A stretch of DNA of 64,000 nucleotides from Lederbergia galactosidilytica (GCF_017873565.1 NZ_JAGGKH010000011.1:62001-126000); one strand, 5' to 3'; counted from the first letter of the stretch, positions 43,777 to 53,530 are shown. Numbers and translations: made by a program. The notes: generated by a model not told the origin, from the letters alone.

Positions 43777-44182
43777 TTTTTAATACCATTGCTAAGCACT
43801 TTGAAAAACTGGTCTTTTGTCGTGAATCAACTTAAGGCATCTTTAAATGACTTTTCTTTCGGAAAAATTGTTTTGCTCTTTCATAAAGTCCTTCACCATA
43901 AACTCTTATTTCTCCGCTGGGGAAATGTAATTGCTTTATTTTTCGGTAATCGTCAAACTTCAATAATATTTTTACACCTGATATATAAATGGGGACATTC
44001 TCCTAGATCGTTCATTTAAAATTAATAATTTCTCAATAAAATTGGCATACCAAATCACTTTCAATTCAGTATGCCATAATAAAGCTAGATCTCTCTTTTT
44101 CACTAAGGCAGTGAACCCTTTGCCACTCGGCTTGTTTTTAGAACTGATGATTCGATAATTTTTTTGACTTGTAGATAACTTA
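43777..44182. other. gap between yjzD terminator and tnpB element
   Basis: About 400 bp. On the minus strand 43832-44002 is open for 57 codons (..KILLKFDDYRKIKQLHFPSGEIRVYGEGLYERAKQFF..), protein-like in composition but without a clear start or ribosome site; it may be a gene fragment. TTGGCATAC..GTATGCCA near 44043-44078 is a hairpin with 8-base arms. Nothing else is seen. Confidence 0.35.
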
Positions 44183-44420
44183 GTGAATGACCCCTCCTTA
44201 ACACCCTTTCGGGTTGTTTGAAGAAGGGGCTTCCTGTTTCATGAACCGTCGCATAATGGGGATGTACCAATATGTCTTACACAGTCTCCACAGGCGTAGA
44301 TTATACTGTTCGGACACAACCTTGCCCTACAGTTATAGTTATTCCGTTTATGGTAAGTAACTCATCTAATCCTTTTTGTAAGATGTTTCGACTAGCATTA
44401 TGGTCACGATCAAGTATCGT
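44183..44420 (-). ncRNA. probable omegaRNA (reRNA) of TnpB element
   Basis: In IS200/IS605 elements the guide RNA covers the 3' end of tnpB and the right end, with its guide being the sequence beyond the element. Here about 120 bp of non-coding, structured DNA lies between the tnpB stop (44301) and the inferred right end, with two hairpins (CCCCTTCTT.. and AACCCGAAAGGGTGTT). The 5' boundary inside tnpB is a guess. The guide would read into 44182 and below. Confidence 0.45.
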
Positions 44421-45464
44421 TCCGCATTTTGGGCAAATATGCGTACGAATCGAAAGGGACTTTTTCACTCGATTGCCACAATGGGAGCAATCTTGTGAAG
44501 TGAATTTTGGTTCTACTTTGATCAGGATCCCGCCATTTCTTTCGCATTTGTAGGCAAGCATGTTTCGAAACATGCCCCAACCTGCGTCCGAAATAGATTT
44601 TGCTAACTTTCTGTTCCGAATCATGTTTCGTATATGTAGATTTTCCACGGCAATCACCGAATAGTCCTTACTCAAGTTGTAGCTTAGTTTATGAAGAAAA
44701 TCTCTGCGTTGGTTCCCCACTTTCTCATGTAGTTGACGAACTCGTTGTACCTGCTTGATATCGTTCGCTGAGCCCTTTTTCTTTTTGGAAAGCCTTCGCC
44801 GCGTTTTCTTTAATTGCCTTTCTTTTTTACGAAGAAATCTTGGATTTTCATGTGCTAGTCCATTCGAAAGAACGGCATATTGATTGATTCCAACGTCAAT
44901 ACCGATTGCGTTATGGATATCTAAAGTAGTTGGCAGTGCTTGTCCTTCGACACAGAAAATAGCATACCACCTATTCCCTTGACGTTTGATCATCAGTTGC
45001 TTGATTGGCGCCTTTAGTGGTCGATGAAGCAGGATATCTATTTCTCCTAACCTTGTATTGTATAATTTGCCATTGCCGGAAAAGGACATCGCCATTCGGT
45101 TCCCTTTCTTGTTGAATCCAAATTGAGGGAACGTCATACTCGTATACTCTTTATATTTTTTCTGTTTTGGGTATCTAGCGTCTTTGCGAAAAAAATTATC
45201 AAAGGCTTTTTGTAATCGCACAAATACTTCTTGCAGGGGCTGGGAAGGCATTTCTTTTAGAATGGGATAGTTCTTTTTATCCACTGTTAATTGTTTTTGC
45301 ATGTCATAACGGTTGTAATTTTTCTTGTTTTGTTTATAACGGCGCTCTTTATCCAAAAGGGCAGAGTTGTAAGTTTGACGGCAGTATTGGAGCCAACGGT
45401 CGAACGTTTCTTTTTGTTTTTCTGTTGGGAAAAGCTCATATTTTTGATTGACCAACACGGCCAT
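44301..45464 (-). CDS. tnpB: RNA-guided endonuclease TnpB
   Basis: A 387-residue protein with the full TnpB layout: N-terminal helix-turn-helix/WED part (YELFPTEKQKETFDRWLQYCRQTYNSALLDKERR), RuvC motif I 'IGIDVGINQYAVLSNG' (Asp), motif II 'IAVENLHIRNM' (Glu), zinc finger CSHC..CPKC and motif III 'LDRDHNASRNIL' (Asp). All catalytic residues are kept. The ATG at 45464 is five bases after GGAGG; an upstream extension (28 codons) is element end sequence. The C-terminus is short (ITVGQGCVRTV), as expected where the reading frame runs into the guide RNA region. Confidence 0.9.
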   Translation of the reverse strand: MAVLVNQKYELFPTEKQKETFDRWLQYCRQTYNSALLDKERRYKQNKKNYNRYDMQKQLTVDKKNYPILKEMPSQPLQEVFVRLQKAFDNFFRKDARYPKQKKYKEYTSMTFPQFGFNKKGNRMAMSFSGNGKLYNTRLGEIDILLHRPLKAPIKQLMIKRQGNRWYAIFCVEGQALPTTLDIHNAIGIDVGINQYAVLSNGLAHENPRFLRKKERQLKKTRRRLSKKKKGSANDIKQVQRVRQLHEKVGNQRRDFLHKLSYNLSKDYSVIAVENLHIRNMIRNRKLAKSISDAGWGMFRNMLAYKCERNGGILIKVEPKFTSQDCSHCGNRVKKSLSIRTHICPKCGTILDRDHNASRNILQKGLDELLTINGITITVGQGCVRTV

Positions 45465-45686
45465 CACTTCCTCCGCTATATCTAACTCTATTATAGAACA
45501 TTCGTTCCATAAATGAAGGCCCTTTCTCTGACTTGCGCCAACCGACATTCATCTCCCCCTTATCGTTGGGCTTCGCCCTTCACACGATTGAAGAGGGAGA
45601 CTTCTTTCGAAAGTACGCTAAATTTTAAAGTCGTGGTCCACGCTTGTCAGAATGATAAAGAATATTGATACGAACCTTTCATCTGC

Positions 45687-48299
45687 TTAGCTATTATTTA
45701 AGTTCATTATAGTTATTTGGCCATTTTGTACATCGATCTTTAAAGTAGAAAAAGGATGAACATTTCCAGCGATAATTTCTTTTGCAAGTTTCGTTTCAAT
45801 ATGACTTTGCAAATATCTTTTTAGTGGACGAGCCCCATAGATTGGATCATATGCTGCTTCTGCGATAAAACGTTTTGCATCATCCGTCATTTCTAATTGG
45901 ATATTTTGTTCATTTAAACGTCGCTGCAATTCATTCGTTAATTTACCTACAATCCCTACAATATTACTGATTGTAAGTGGTTTGAATAAAATAATATCAT
46001 CTATTCTATTGAGAAATTCTGGGCGGAACGCTGTACGCAGTTGTCCCAATACAAGCTCTTTTGTTTTTTCATCAATCTCTTCTTGATCGTTGTCGCGTTC
46101 CAAAAGGTGGGCCGATCCGATATTAGAAGTCATAATAATAACTGTATTTTTAAAATCAATTCTTCTTCCTTGAGAGTCAGTAATCCGTCCATCATCGAGC
46201 ATCTGTAACAGAATATTAAATACTTCAGGATGAGCTTTCTCAATTTCATCTAATAATATAACAGAATAAGGCTTTCTGCGAACTGCTTCTGTTAGTTGTC
46301 CGCCCTCCTCATAGCCAACATAACCGGGTGGTGCTCCGATTAAGCGCGATACAGCATGTTTTTCCATGTATTCTGACATATCGATACGAATCATATGTTC
46401 TTCACTGTCAAACAAAGTTTCTGCAAGAGCTTTAGCCAATTCCGTTTTCCCTACACCTGTTGGTCCTAGGAAAATAAACGAACCAATTGGTCGATTGGGA
46501 TCCTTAATCCCTGCTCTTGCCCGTAAGACTGCATTACTCACGAGCTCAACGGCATCATCCTGTCCAATCACACGTTTATGCAAAATAGACTCTAATTTTA
46601 ATAATTTTTCCCTTTCCCCTTCAACTAATTTCATGATGGGAATCCCTGTCCAACGTGATACAATTTCAGCGATCTCATCCTCTGTTACTTCTTCCTTAAC
46701 AAGCCGATTTTCATCTGCTTGATGAGCAATGACCCTCTCTTCCATTGCTTTCAATTCCTTTTCAATGGCAGGAATCTTTCCATGTCGAAGCTCTGCCGCA
46801 CGATTGAGATCATACTGATTTTCAGCGTCTTCTAACTCCCTGCGAAATGTCTCTAATTCTTCTCTTTTTCCCTGAAGTTGTAAAATTTCATCTTTCTCTG
46901 CTTGCCATTTTGCCTTCATTTCATCTGCTTTTTCTTTAAGATCTGCTAGTTCTTTCTGCAGGATCTCCAGGCGCTCTTTACTTGCCTCATCATCTTCTTT
47001 TCGTAGTGCGGCTTCTTCAATTTCCAATTGCATTACTCTTCTTGTTACTTCATCAAGTTCTGTCGGCATTGAATCAATTTCTACGCGGATATTAGCACAT
47101 GCTTCATCTACTAGATCGATCGCTTTATCTGGGAGGAATCGATCGGTGATATAACGATCAGACAAAGTGGTTGCTGCCACTAGAGCTCTGTCATGAATAT
47201 TAACCCCATGGTGAATTTCAAATCGTTCTTTAAGTCCTCGTAATATTGAAATTGTATCTTCTGCTGTAGGCTCAGTGACTAAAACCTTTTGAAAACGCCG
47301 CTCTAAAGCTGCATCTTTTTCAATGTGTAGCCGATATTCATCTAAAGTGGTCGCACCAATGCAATGTAATTCTCCCCGGGCCAACATAGGTTTCAACATA
47401 TTACCGGCGTCCATGGCACCTTCTGCTTTTCCGGCCCCTACAATTGTATGAATTTCGTCAATAAATAGGAGAATTTTCCCTTCGCTCTTTTTCACTTCCT
47501 GTAAGACAGCTTTTAAGCGTTCTTCAAATTCTCCTCGAAATTTAGCCCCTGCAATTAAAGAACCTAAATCAAGGGAAAAAATTGTTTTATCCTTTAGCCC
47601 TTCTGGTACATCTTTCCTTACAATTCTTTGCGCTAGTCCTTCTACAATCGCTGTTTTCCCAACACCAGGTTCCCCAATTAAAACGGGGTTATTCTTTGTT
47701 TTTCGCGATAAGATGCGTATGACATTTCGTATCTCTTGGTCACGACCAATGACAGGGTCGAGTTTCCCTGTCTTTACTTCAGCCACAAGGTCCCTTCCAT
47801 ATTTTTTTAATACTTCATATGTCGCCTCAGGATTTTGCGAAGTCACATGCTGTCCTCCTCTGATCCGGTCAATTTCATTTTTTAAATTTTTTTCCGTGAT
47901 TCCTTTTAAAGCTAAATATTTTGATAATTCATTGTTAGGTAAATCCATTGAGGCTACGGCAATGTGCTCAACAGATATATACTCATCTTTCATTTTTTCT
48001 TTCACTTTTTCTGCTACCCGTAACAAATTCTGTAAATCCGAACTAAGATACTGTCCTCCCTGTATCCCTTCCCCTGTCACTTCGGGTTTTGCCGCAATGA
48101 ATTGATCAATTTGTTGCTGGATTTCACTTTTTCCTAAACCCAAATGTTCATATAACCGAGCAAGTAAACTATCATTTTTCTCCAATAAGGCATACCATAG
48201 ATGAACCACATCCACTTCAGGATGATTTTCTTTCATAGCCTTTTGTTGAGCTTCAACAAATCCTTCTTGCATCGTCATCGTCATATTGCTTAGATCCAT
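45687..48299 (-). CDS. clpB: ATP-dependent chaperone ClpB
   Basis: An 870-residue class I Hsp100 disaggregase: N domain (1-145), AAA1 with Walker A '[14 protein letters not shown]' (~205), the long coiled-coil middle domain (~400-530, '[41 protein letters not shown]'), AAA2 with Walker A '[14 protein letters not shown]' (~608) and a C-terminal domain. It lacks the ClpP-binding IGF loop as expected. The ATG at 48299 is preceded by AGGATGTGATTTG. No CIRCE and no clear CtsR heptad repeat was seen upstream. B. subtilis 168 lacks clpB. Confidence 0.96.
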   Translation of the reverse strand: MDLSNMTMTMQEGFVEAQQKAMKENHPEVDVVHLWYALLEKNDSLLARLYEHLGLGKSEIQQQIDQFIAAKPEVTGEGIQGGQYLSSDLQNLLRVAEKVKEKMKDEYISVEHIAVASMDLPNNELSKYLALKGITEKNLKNEIDRIRGGQHVTSQNPEATYEVLKKYGRDLVAEVKTGKLDPVIGRDQEIRNVIRILSRKTKNNPVLIGEPGVGKTAIVEGLAQRIVRKDVPEGLKDKTIFSLDLGSLIAGAKFRGEFEERLKAVLQEVKKSEGKILLFIDEIHTIVGAGKAEGAMDAGNMLKPMLARGELHCIGATTLDEYRLHIEKDAALERRFQKVLVTEPTAEDTISILRGLKERFEIHHGVNIHDRALVAATTLSDRYITDRFLPDKAIDLVDEACANIRVEIDSMPTELDEVTRRVMQLEIEEAALRKEDDEASKERLEILQKELADLKEKADEMKAKWQAEKDEILQLQGKREELETFRRELEDAENQYDLNRAAELRHGKIPAIEKELKAMEERVIAHQADENRLVKEEVTEDEIAEIVSRWTGIPIMKLVEGEREKLLKLESILHKRVIGQDDAVELVSNAVLRARAGIKDPNRPIGSFIFLGPTGVGKTELAKALAETLFDSEEHMIRIDMSEYMEKHAVSRLIGAPPGYVGYEEGGQLTEAVRRKPYSVILLDEIEKAHPEVFNILLQMLDDGRITDSQGRRIDFKNTVIIMTSNIGSAHLLERDNDQEEIDEKTKELVLGQLRTAFRPEFLNRIDDIILFKPLTISNIVGIVGKLTNELQRRLNEQNIQLEMTDDAKRFIAEAAYDPIYGARPLKRYLQSHIETKLAKEIIAGNVHPFSTLKIDVQNGQITIMNLNNS

Positions 48300-48452
48300 C
48301 AAATCACATCCTATCATTTAATACATTTATTATGATGAAAAAGAAAGGGCTCATAAGAAAAACAACCTCTTAGGTGGGAACAGGCGGGCTGAGGAATTCA
48401 TACGGTACTGTTCAACCTCTCGATTCCGTGTTACTTACCCTTTTTCTACGAA

Positions 48453-48490
48453 AAACAGCGGAAGACTTCCAAAAGGAGCTTCCGCCATCT
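48453..48490 (-). terminator. intrinsic terminator after SufT-like gene
   Basis: On the minus strand GCGGAAG CTCCTTTTGGAAGT CTTCCGC followed by TGTTTTTCG, about 85 bases past the sufT-like stop and upstream of clpB. Confidence 0.75.
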
Positions 48491-48572
48491 TATCATGGAC
48501 TAAGATAAATACTTTTTATTCACTAGTCATTTATTATAAATTCCCGGTTCAAACTTTTTTAATCATTATTGT

Positions 48573-48881
48573 TTAGGAAATTCCTAATGCTATCTTTGCG
48601 TAACGTGACATTTTATCTTTAGACCATGGTGGATTCCAAACGATGTCCACATCTACTTCTTTAACTTCAGGTATATCCACAAGTGCCGCGTTTACCTGAT
48701 CGACAATTACTGGTGCTAGTGGGCATCCCATCGAGGTTAAAGTCATTGTCACTTTTGTTAAGCCATTCTCATCCATATCAACATCATAAACCAATCCTAG
48801 GTTAACAATATCGATTCCTAGTTCTGGGTCAATAACTTGTTCAAGCGCACCAAATATATTTTCTTTCAAAGCTTCATCCAT
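48573..48881 (-). CDS. MIP18/DUF59 family Fe-S assembly protein (SufT, YitW)
   Basis: A 102-residue DUF59 protein. 'VIDPELGIDIVNLGLVYDVDMDENGLTKVTMTLTSMGCPLAPVIVDQV' carries the DPE and the conserved Cys of this family, and 'VDIVWNPPWSKDKMSRYAKIALG' is the C-terminal signature. Such proteins help mature Fe-S proteins. B. subtilis YitW is the counterpart in this gene neighbourhood. The ATG follows AAGGAGG. Confidence 0.9.
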   Translation of the reverse strand: MDEALKENIFGALEQVIDPELGIDIVNLGLVYDVDMDENGLTKVTMTLTSMGCPLAPVIVDQVNAALVDIPEVKEVDVDIVWNPPWSKDKMSRYAKIALGIS

Positions 48882-48983
48882 GCTTTTTTTCCTCCTTTTA
48901 GAAGTCTCTTCTTTATTCTATCATACCAAAATAGTAGAAAAATCAAACTAAAATGACCTCAATATCAATGACTAATAAACATC

Positions 48984-49781
48984 CTATACGTTTATCGCAG
49001 TATCGTGTTGAATAGATAAATGATCTTCAAACCAACTAACTGTTTCTAATAGAGCCTCTCGACTGACCTTATGGCCTGCTTTTTCATCTACAATAAAATG
49101 GAGATTGGCAGGCGATTGTGAATATGCTTCTTTAACTTTTTCATAAAAGTTATAAGTTGGCTGAAATGGTACAATTGGATCCTGCTTTCCATGCCAGATC
49201 AATAAAGGCCGTTGTGCAAGTTTTTCAGAACTAGCACTTAAATCAAAAGGCCTTAAAGCTGCAAATTCATGTTCCAGCTCTTCGTCTGAAAAAGGAAGCT
49301 TTATCCCTGATTTTTTTAGTTGTGTGATTTGCCCTCTTGCTAGCATTTCATAATTGGGACTTCCCATTAAGGAGACAGCTGCTTTAATCCATTTATATTG
49401 TGTAAGAGCACCAAAAGTAATGATTCCACCCATAGAGGTACCAACAAGGCCAATTTTTTCAGGTTCAGCTAATTCTTTATTAACCAATTCATTTTTCAAT
49501 TCTTCTATTTCAGAGATCGTCTGTACAACCATCCGCCAAAATTGAAACATCATTTCTTTGCTGTTTTGTCCATTATTTCTTTCGCCATGAAATTGAACAT
49601 CTGGCAATATTACCCGAAATCCCTTTTCAGCCAATAAATAGGCGAAATGGAGATTATGTTCTTTTGCAGACGTAAACCCATGAATAAAAAACACGAGTGG
49701 TCGTGCAAGGTCATGATATTCATTTTTTATAACATGAAGAAATGGAATATTTTTTAGCTTTTCATTATGAATCTCAATCAT
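48984..49781 (-). CDS. yitV: alpha/beta hydrolase, YitV-like
   Basis: A 265-residue hydrolase. The oxyanion region is 'VFFIHGFTSAKEHN', the nucleophile elbow GTSMGG (~110), the acid 'LIWHGKQDPIVPF' and the His 'DEKAGHKVSREAL'. It belongs to the BD-FAE/prolyl oligopeptidase-like esterases, as B. subtilis YitV. The ATG follows AAAGGGGAACCAGC. No signal peptide. Substrate unknown. Confidence 0.85.
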   Translation of the reverse strand: MIEIHNEKLKNIPFLHVIKNEYHDLARPLVFFIHGFTSAKEHNLHFAYLLAEKGFRVILPDVQFHGERNNGQNSKEMMFQFWRMVVQTISEIEELKNELVNKELAEPEKIGLVGTSMGGIITFGALTQYKWIKAAVSLMGSPNYEMLARGQITQLKKSGIKLPFSDEELEHEFAALRPFDLSASSEKLAQRPLLIWHGKQDPIVPFQPTYNFYEKVKEAYSQSPANLHFIVDEKAGHKVSREALLETVSWFEDHLSIQHDTAINV

Positions 49782-49968
49782 GCTGGTTCCCCTTTACAAA
49801 ATTGACTTTCAAGCATATCCATCTTATCACTATAAAGAAAAAGTTCCAAATTGTGTGCAGGTTTATAAGACTTTTTCTAACTTTGTGATTGTGCTTTTCA
49901 CTTAAAATCGGTAAACTTAAGGCAATTAACCAGTCTTTATTATATTTTATCTATAGGAGTGATTCGGG

Positions 49969-50829
49969 ATGACGGTAAAAATATTTGCAGACAGTGCGTC
50001 TGATTTGCCATTATCGTATTTTCAGGAGCAAGATATTCAATTAATCCCTCTCCAAGTACATTTAAATAACAAAAATTATTTAGATTTGGAAACTATAACA
50101 CCAAATGAAATATACGAAGAGATTCGAGCAGGAAAAATGCCGAAAACTTCTCAAGCCTCCCCACAATTATTTCAGGAATTATTTACTAATTTAGCAAAAC
50201 AAGGGAATAAAGGTTTGTATATTGCTTTTTCTTCTGAATTATCGGGAACTTATCAAACAGCTGTTATGATTCGTGACCAAGTGAAAGAAGAATATCCAGA
50301 ATTAGACTTAACGATTATTGACACAAAATGCGCGTCTATTGGTTATGGATTATGTGTTCAGGCTGCAGTTGAAAAATTAAAAACTGGAGCTACACTAGCT
50401 AAAATTATTGCTGAAGTAGAATTTCATTGTGAACATATGGAACATTTGTTTACTGTTGAAGATTTAGATTTCCTTGCACGCGGAGGTCGGTTATCTAAAG
50501 CTTCGGCCTTTTTAGGTGGGCTATTAAACATTAAACCCCTTCTTCATGTTGAGGATGGAAAACTCGTTCCGATCGAAAAAATTCGAGGCAAGAAGAAATT
50601 ACTGAAACGTATCTTAGATGTGATGGAAGAGCGTGGTGTCAATCTAGAAAATCAAACTATCGGTATTAGCCATGGAGATGATGAAGAACTCGCACAAGAA
50701 ATGAAAAACATGATTAAAGAACGATTTGGTACAAAAAAATTCTATATAAATATTATCGGTGCTGTGATCGCTTCTCATGCTGGGCCAAGTACGCTTGCGA
50801 TCTTTTTCCTAAATAGCGAAAGAGCATAA
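49969..50829 (+). CDS. yitS: DegV family fatty acid-binding protein (YitS)
   Basis: A 286-residue DegV-fold protein. 'IFADSASDLPLSYFQEQDIQLIPLQVHLNNKNYLD', 'PKTSQASP', 'SSELSGTYQTA' and 'DLDFLARGGRLSKASAFLGGLLNIKPLLHVEDGKLVPIEKIRGKKK' are the family signatures. DegV proteins (FakB) hold a fatty acid while the FakA kinase phosphorylates it. No fakA is in the window. The ATG follows AGGAGTGATTCGGG. Confidence 0.92.
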   Translation: MTVKIFADSASDLPLSYFQEQDIQLIPLQVHLNNKNYLDLETITPNEIYEEIRAGKMPKTSQASPQLFQELFTNLAKQGNKGLYIAFSSELSGTYQTAVMIRDQVKEEYPELDLTIIDTKCASIGYGLCVQAAVEKLKTGATLAKIIAEVEFHCEHMEHLFTVEDLDFLARGGRLSKASAFLGGLLNIKPLLHVEDGKLVPIEKIRGKKKLLKRILDVMEERGVNLENQTIGISHGDDEELAQEMKNMIKERFGTKKFYINIIGAVIASHAGPSTLAIFFLNSERA

Positions 50830-50886
50830 TAATTCGCTTTAAAAGGAAAGATAAATACCATCTCCACAAGAAAGGAGCTGGTATAA

Positions 50887-51021
50887 ATGCGTTACAACAC
50901 CTCTGATAATGACAAAAAAGCAAGGGATAACCAAGCTACCCATGAGGCCAAAAATGAAATACGTGAGAAAAATCGCAAGGCAGGAAAACATCAATTTTCA
51001 AAGAAAACAGATCATTTGTAG
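50887..51021 (+). CDS. DUF3941 family small protein
   Basis: A 44-residue highly charged peptide, MRYNTSDNDKKARDNQATHE.. ending GKHQFSKKTDHL, matching the DUF3941 pattern (TSDNDKKARDN...KNR.AGK..FSKKTDHL). AAGGAG lies 9 bases before the ATG. A terminator overlaps its stop. It follows the degV gene by about 60 bp and probably shares its transcript. Function unknown. Confidence 0.8.
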   Translation: MRYNTSDNDKKARDNQATHEAKNEIREKNRKAGKHQFSKKTDHL

Positions 51022-51047
51022 GAGCACATTGCTCCTCTTTTTTTATG
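51021..51047 (+). terminator. intrinsic terminator after DUF3941 gene
   Basis: GGAGCA CAT TGCTCC followed by TCTTTTTTT. Confidence 0.9.
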
Positions 51048-51228
51048 AATTCTCTTTCTTTGCTTTCTCGGATTTAAAATAAAAGTTGACTCGTTATTAG
51101 GTGGACTGTGTAAACAAGCCGTTTTCAAGACACTTAAAAGCGGCTATAAGTGTCTCCCGGCGTTAAAGTTGTTCCCTTAAGCTTAATCTACTATAATTAA
51201 AGGAAGTATATTTTCGGGAGGGAAAAAG

Positions 51229-51720
51229 ATGGCAAAAGAAAATTCATTCGATATTGTTTCAAAAGTAGATTTATCGGAAGTAACAAACGCGATAAATATT
51301 GCCATGAAAGAAATTCAAACTAGGTATGATTTTAAAGGAAGTAAAAGTGAAATTAGCTTACAAAATGATGAACTTGTCCTCATTTCTGATGATGAATTCA
51401 AAATGAAACAACTAAAAGATGTATTACTTAGTAAACTAATCAAAAGAGATGTTGCTATTAAAAATCTGGACTATGGTAAGTTAGAAAATGCCTTTGGTGG
51501 AACGGTGCGACAAAAAGCGAAAATCGTCCAAGGAATCGATAAAGAAAACGCAAAAAAAATCAATACACTCATTAAACAAAGCGGTATTAAAGTGAAAAGC
51601 CAAACTCAAGATGAGCAAATTCGTGTAACTGGTAAAAACCGAGATGATCTCCAGCAAGTGATTCATCTGATCAAAGAGGCAGACCTTCCAATAGATGTTC
51701 AATTTGTCAATTATCGATAA
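51229..51720 (+). CDS. yitK: YajQ family nucleotide-binding protein (YitK)
   Basis: A 163-residue UPF0234/YajQ protein, the length of B. subtilis YitK. '[39 protein letters not shown]' at the N-terminus and '[31 protein letters not shown]' at the end are diagnostic. Relatives bind nucleotides, including c-di-GMP in Xanthomonas. The ATG follows GGGAGGGAAAAAG. Terminator at 51781-51817. Confidence 0.95.
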   Translation: MAKENSFDIVSKVDLSEVTNAINIAMKEIQTRYDFKGSKSEISLQNDELVLISDDEFKMKQLKDVLLSKLIKRDVAIKNLDYGKLENAFGGTVRQKAKIVQGIDKENAKKINTLIKQSGIKVKSQTQDEQIRVTGKNRDDLQQVIHLIKEADLPIDVQFVNYR

Positions 51721-51779
51721 CAGTCCATTATACATATAAAGATATTATGAAACTTGTGGTCAAGTAATTTTAGAACAAA

Positions 51780-51822
51780 GCAAGTGAGAAAAACTCATTC
51801 TTCTCACTTGCTTTTATTTTTT
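51780..51822 (+). terminator. intrinsic terminator after yitK
   Basis: CAAGTGAGAA..TTCTCACTTG hairpin with a 10-base loop followed by CTTTTATTTTTTC. Confidence 0.9.
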
Positions 51823-51930
51823 CAATAAACGGTTGAAACAAAATGTGTAAAACTCCTTAAAGTGGAAGAATGAAGCAAGATCCTAAATACATAAATAAGC
51901 TATTCGGATTATCATGTAGAAAAACGAATA

Positions 51931-52033
51931 AAACACGCGAGACGACTATAGGAAATAAGGAGATCGGCAACACCTCGGAGGCGATGCTTGTGAGACTTGA
52001 CCCGCCCACAGAAGGGGCATACTCCATTTGCGG
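51931..52033. repeat. decayed Bacillaceae GC-rich repeat
   Basis: AAACACGCGAGACGACTATAGG..GGCAACACCTCGGAGGCGATGCTTGTGAG..GACCCGCCCACAGAAGGGG..ACTCC resembles the common Bacillus intergenic element 'GCGAGACTCCTGCGGGA..GAGGAGGCTCACCGCCCGCGGAAAGCGAG', strongly degenerated. The call is from memory of that motif. No gene is seen in 51823-52129. A GCTATCTTA..TAAGATAGC hairpin (52087-52118) closes the region next to the amylase-like gene. Confidence 0.4.
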
Positions 52034-52086
52034 TAACCAAAAACTATAACTCATACTCTATTTTTCCGATTACCCAATAAATTAAA

Positions 52087-52127
52087 GCTATCTTAAAAGT
52101 CAAATCACCTCTAAGATAGCTTCTATT
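52087..52127. terminator. hairpin terminator beside amylase-like gene
   Basis: GCTATCTTA (52087-52095) and TAAGATAGC (52110-52118) with a 14-base loop; TTCTATTTTTT follows on the plus strand and TTTAATTT on the minus strand. Confidence 0.7.
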
Positions 52128-52129
52128 TT

Positions 52130-53530
52130 TTATTCGATTGGTCTGTTCTTCCCTCTCCTCCATGCTATATACATGAATGTGCCAAAAAGGGCAAACACGA
52201 TAAAAATGCTGAAGATGAAAAGGATATTATAGCCGCTTTTCTCCATCATTTTATAGATCTCTGCTTGATCTCGATCAATTACTAAATGATATTCTCCATC
52301 TGTACTTCTCACAAGATCAGTATTTAGTAATCCTCTTAATTCTTTTTCGTCTTCTAATTGATCTTTCGTTAAGTGAATGGATTGATCTTTTGTAGTATTA
52401 TTGATCGCGATAACAAGAGTATCTGACTTATATTGTCGCTTATAGACAACCATTCCATCTTTCTCATACAAAACTTCGATTGTTCCCTTTGTTAATGCGG
52501 GTTGCTCCTTACGTATTTGTCCCAATTTTGAAATATAATCACTTAATTCTTTATCAGCTCGAAAATTCATTAAAGGAATATTGTCTGGCAAGTCTTTTCC
52601 ATCTACAGCTGTTTCGGTTCCATAATAGATCATGGGAATTTCCGGTTGTGTATATAAAAGTGTTAATGCCTGCTTCCATCCAGTAATAGGATAAGTTCCT
52701 TTTTCAGACATTTCACCAGTATACCTAGGAGTATATTGATTATCGAAAAAACTTATCCTGTTCGCTAATTTCTCCTCATTTTCTTCCCATATATTAAATA
52801 AAGGCTGAACTGATTGATTTCGTTCGGATAGTTCTGCCCTCAACAACTGATTTACAGGAACATTCACCATGGCATCAAATCCAAGTTGGTCATAAGCTTC
52901 TAAATCGGATTGATCTAATTCCTCTTCAAATCCCGAAATAAATACATCCTTTTTTGCTTTCTTAATTTCTGAAATAAAATGTTCCCAATAGGTTGGAGTT
53001 AATTCTCCAATATGATTAAACTGAAGTCCATCTATCCCGGTATCAATCCAATAGAATGCTGCCGATAAAAGACTTTCCTCTAAATTCGGGTATTCCTCGG
53101 GAGACATTACAGGGATTTCGAGGATAATTTTCATTTTTCGGTCATGAACTTCCTCTACAAGTTGTTTAAATTCCTCCATCGTACCAAAATGAGGCTCAGG
53201 TTTTGTATAATCCTTTATCCATTCCCCATGAAATCCCCCTTCTTCGTTCGCAAAAACGGAAGAAAGCTGAACAACTGTGAAATTCATCTCTTGTATGTAA
53301 TCAAGCTGATCGATAATCCCTTGGAAATCTCCACCTTGATAATGTAATGGTTCTTGGACATTTACTTCATAATCATTGTCCACATCCCCATCTGAGAAGC
53401 GATCTACCATAAGAGAATAGATTAACTCATTTTGCCAATTTTGTTCATTTATCTCTTCCGCACTGGCCGTAATTGTAACGGATAGAAATAATTGACTGAA
53501 TAGTATTGTAATCATTATCTTTTTTAACAA
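52130..53530 (-). CDS. degenerate GH13 alpha-amylase-like membrane protein
   Basis: A 466-residue protein with a signal peptide (KKIMITILFSQLFLSVTITASA), a GH13-like barrel (IYSLMVDRFSDGD..YQGGDFQGIIDQLDYIQEMNFTVVQL), a C-terminal all-beta domain and a final membrane anchor (NILFIFSIFIVFALFGTFMYIAWRRGKNR). The catalytic motifs are lost: the usual GxDGxRxD reads GIDGLQFN (nucleophile Asp to Asn), FxDNHD reads FFDNQY, and the strand-3 VVNH region and following ~50 residues are missing. Likely a non-catalytic glycan-binding homologue. Start is a TTG nine bases after GGAGG. Confidence 0.8.
   Translation of the reverse strand: MLKKIMITILFSQLFLSVTITASAEEINEQNWQNELIYSLMVDRFSDGDVDNDYEVNVQEPLHYQGGDFQGIIDQLDYIQEMNFTVVQLSSVFANEEGGFHGEWIKDYTKPEPHFGTMEEFKQLVEEVHDRKMKIILEIPVMSPEEYPNLEESLLSAAFYWIDTGIDGLQFNHIGELTPTYWEHFISEIKKAKKDVFISGFEEELDQSDLEAYDQLGFDAMVNVPVNQLLRAELSERNQSVQPLFNIWEENEEKLANRISFFDNQYTPRYTGEMSEKGTYPITGWKQALTLLYTQPEIPMIYYGTETAVDGKDLPDNIPLMNFRADKELSDYISKLGQIRKEQPALTKGTIEVLYEKDGMVVYKRQYKSDTLVIAINNTTKDQSIHLTKDQLEDEKELRGLLNTDLVRSTDGEYHLVIDRDQAEIYKMMEKSGYNILFIFSIFIVFALFGTFMYIAWRRGKNRPIE

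Larger units (their letters stand above)
44183..45624 (-). mobile_element. IS200/IS605-group element carrying only tnpB
   Basis: Minus-strand order is left end, tnpB, right end. The left end has an imperfect hairpin, TCTCCCTCTT..AAGGGGGAGA, upstream of tnpB (about 45550-45600). The right end has GAAGCCCCTTCTTC..AAGGAGGGGTCATTCAC (44183-44232), typical of subterminal hairpins in this group. No tnpA (Y1 transposase) is present, so it would need one in trans. A TTTAA at 45629-45625 on the minus strand fits a target/TAM motif, which would put the left end at 45624. The exact ends are inferred. Confidence 0.65.

Noticed and set aside
48300-48570. CIRCE or CtsR operator for clpB
   Set aside because: No TTAGCACTC-N9-GAGTGCTAA and no GGTCAAA direct heptads were found on either strand; control of clpB remains unassigned.
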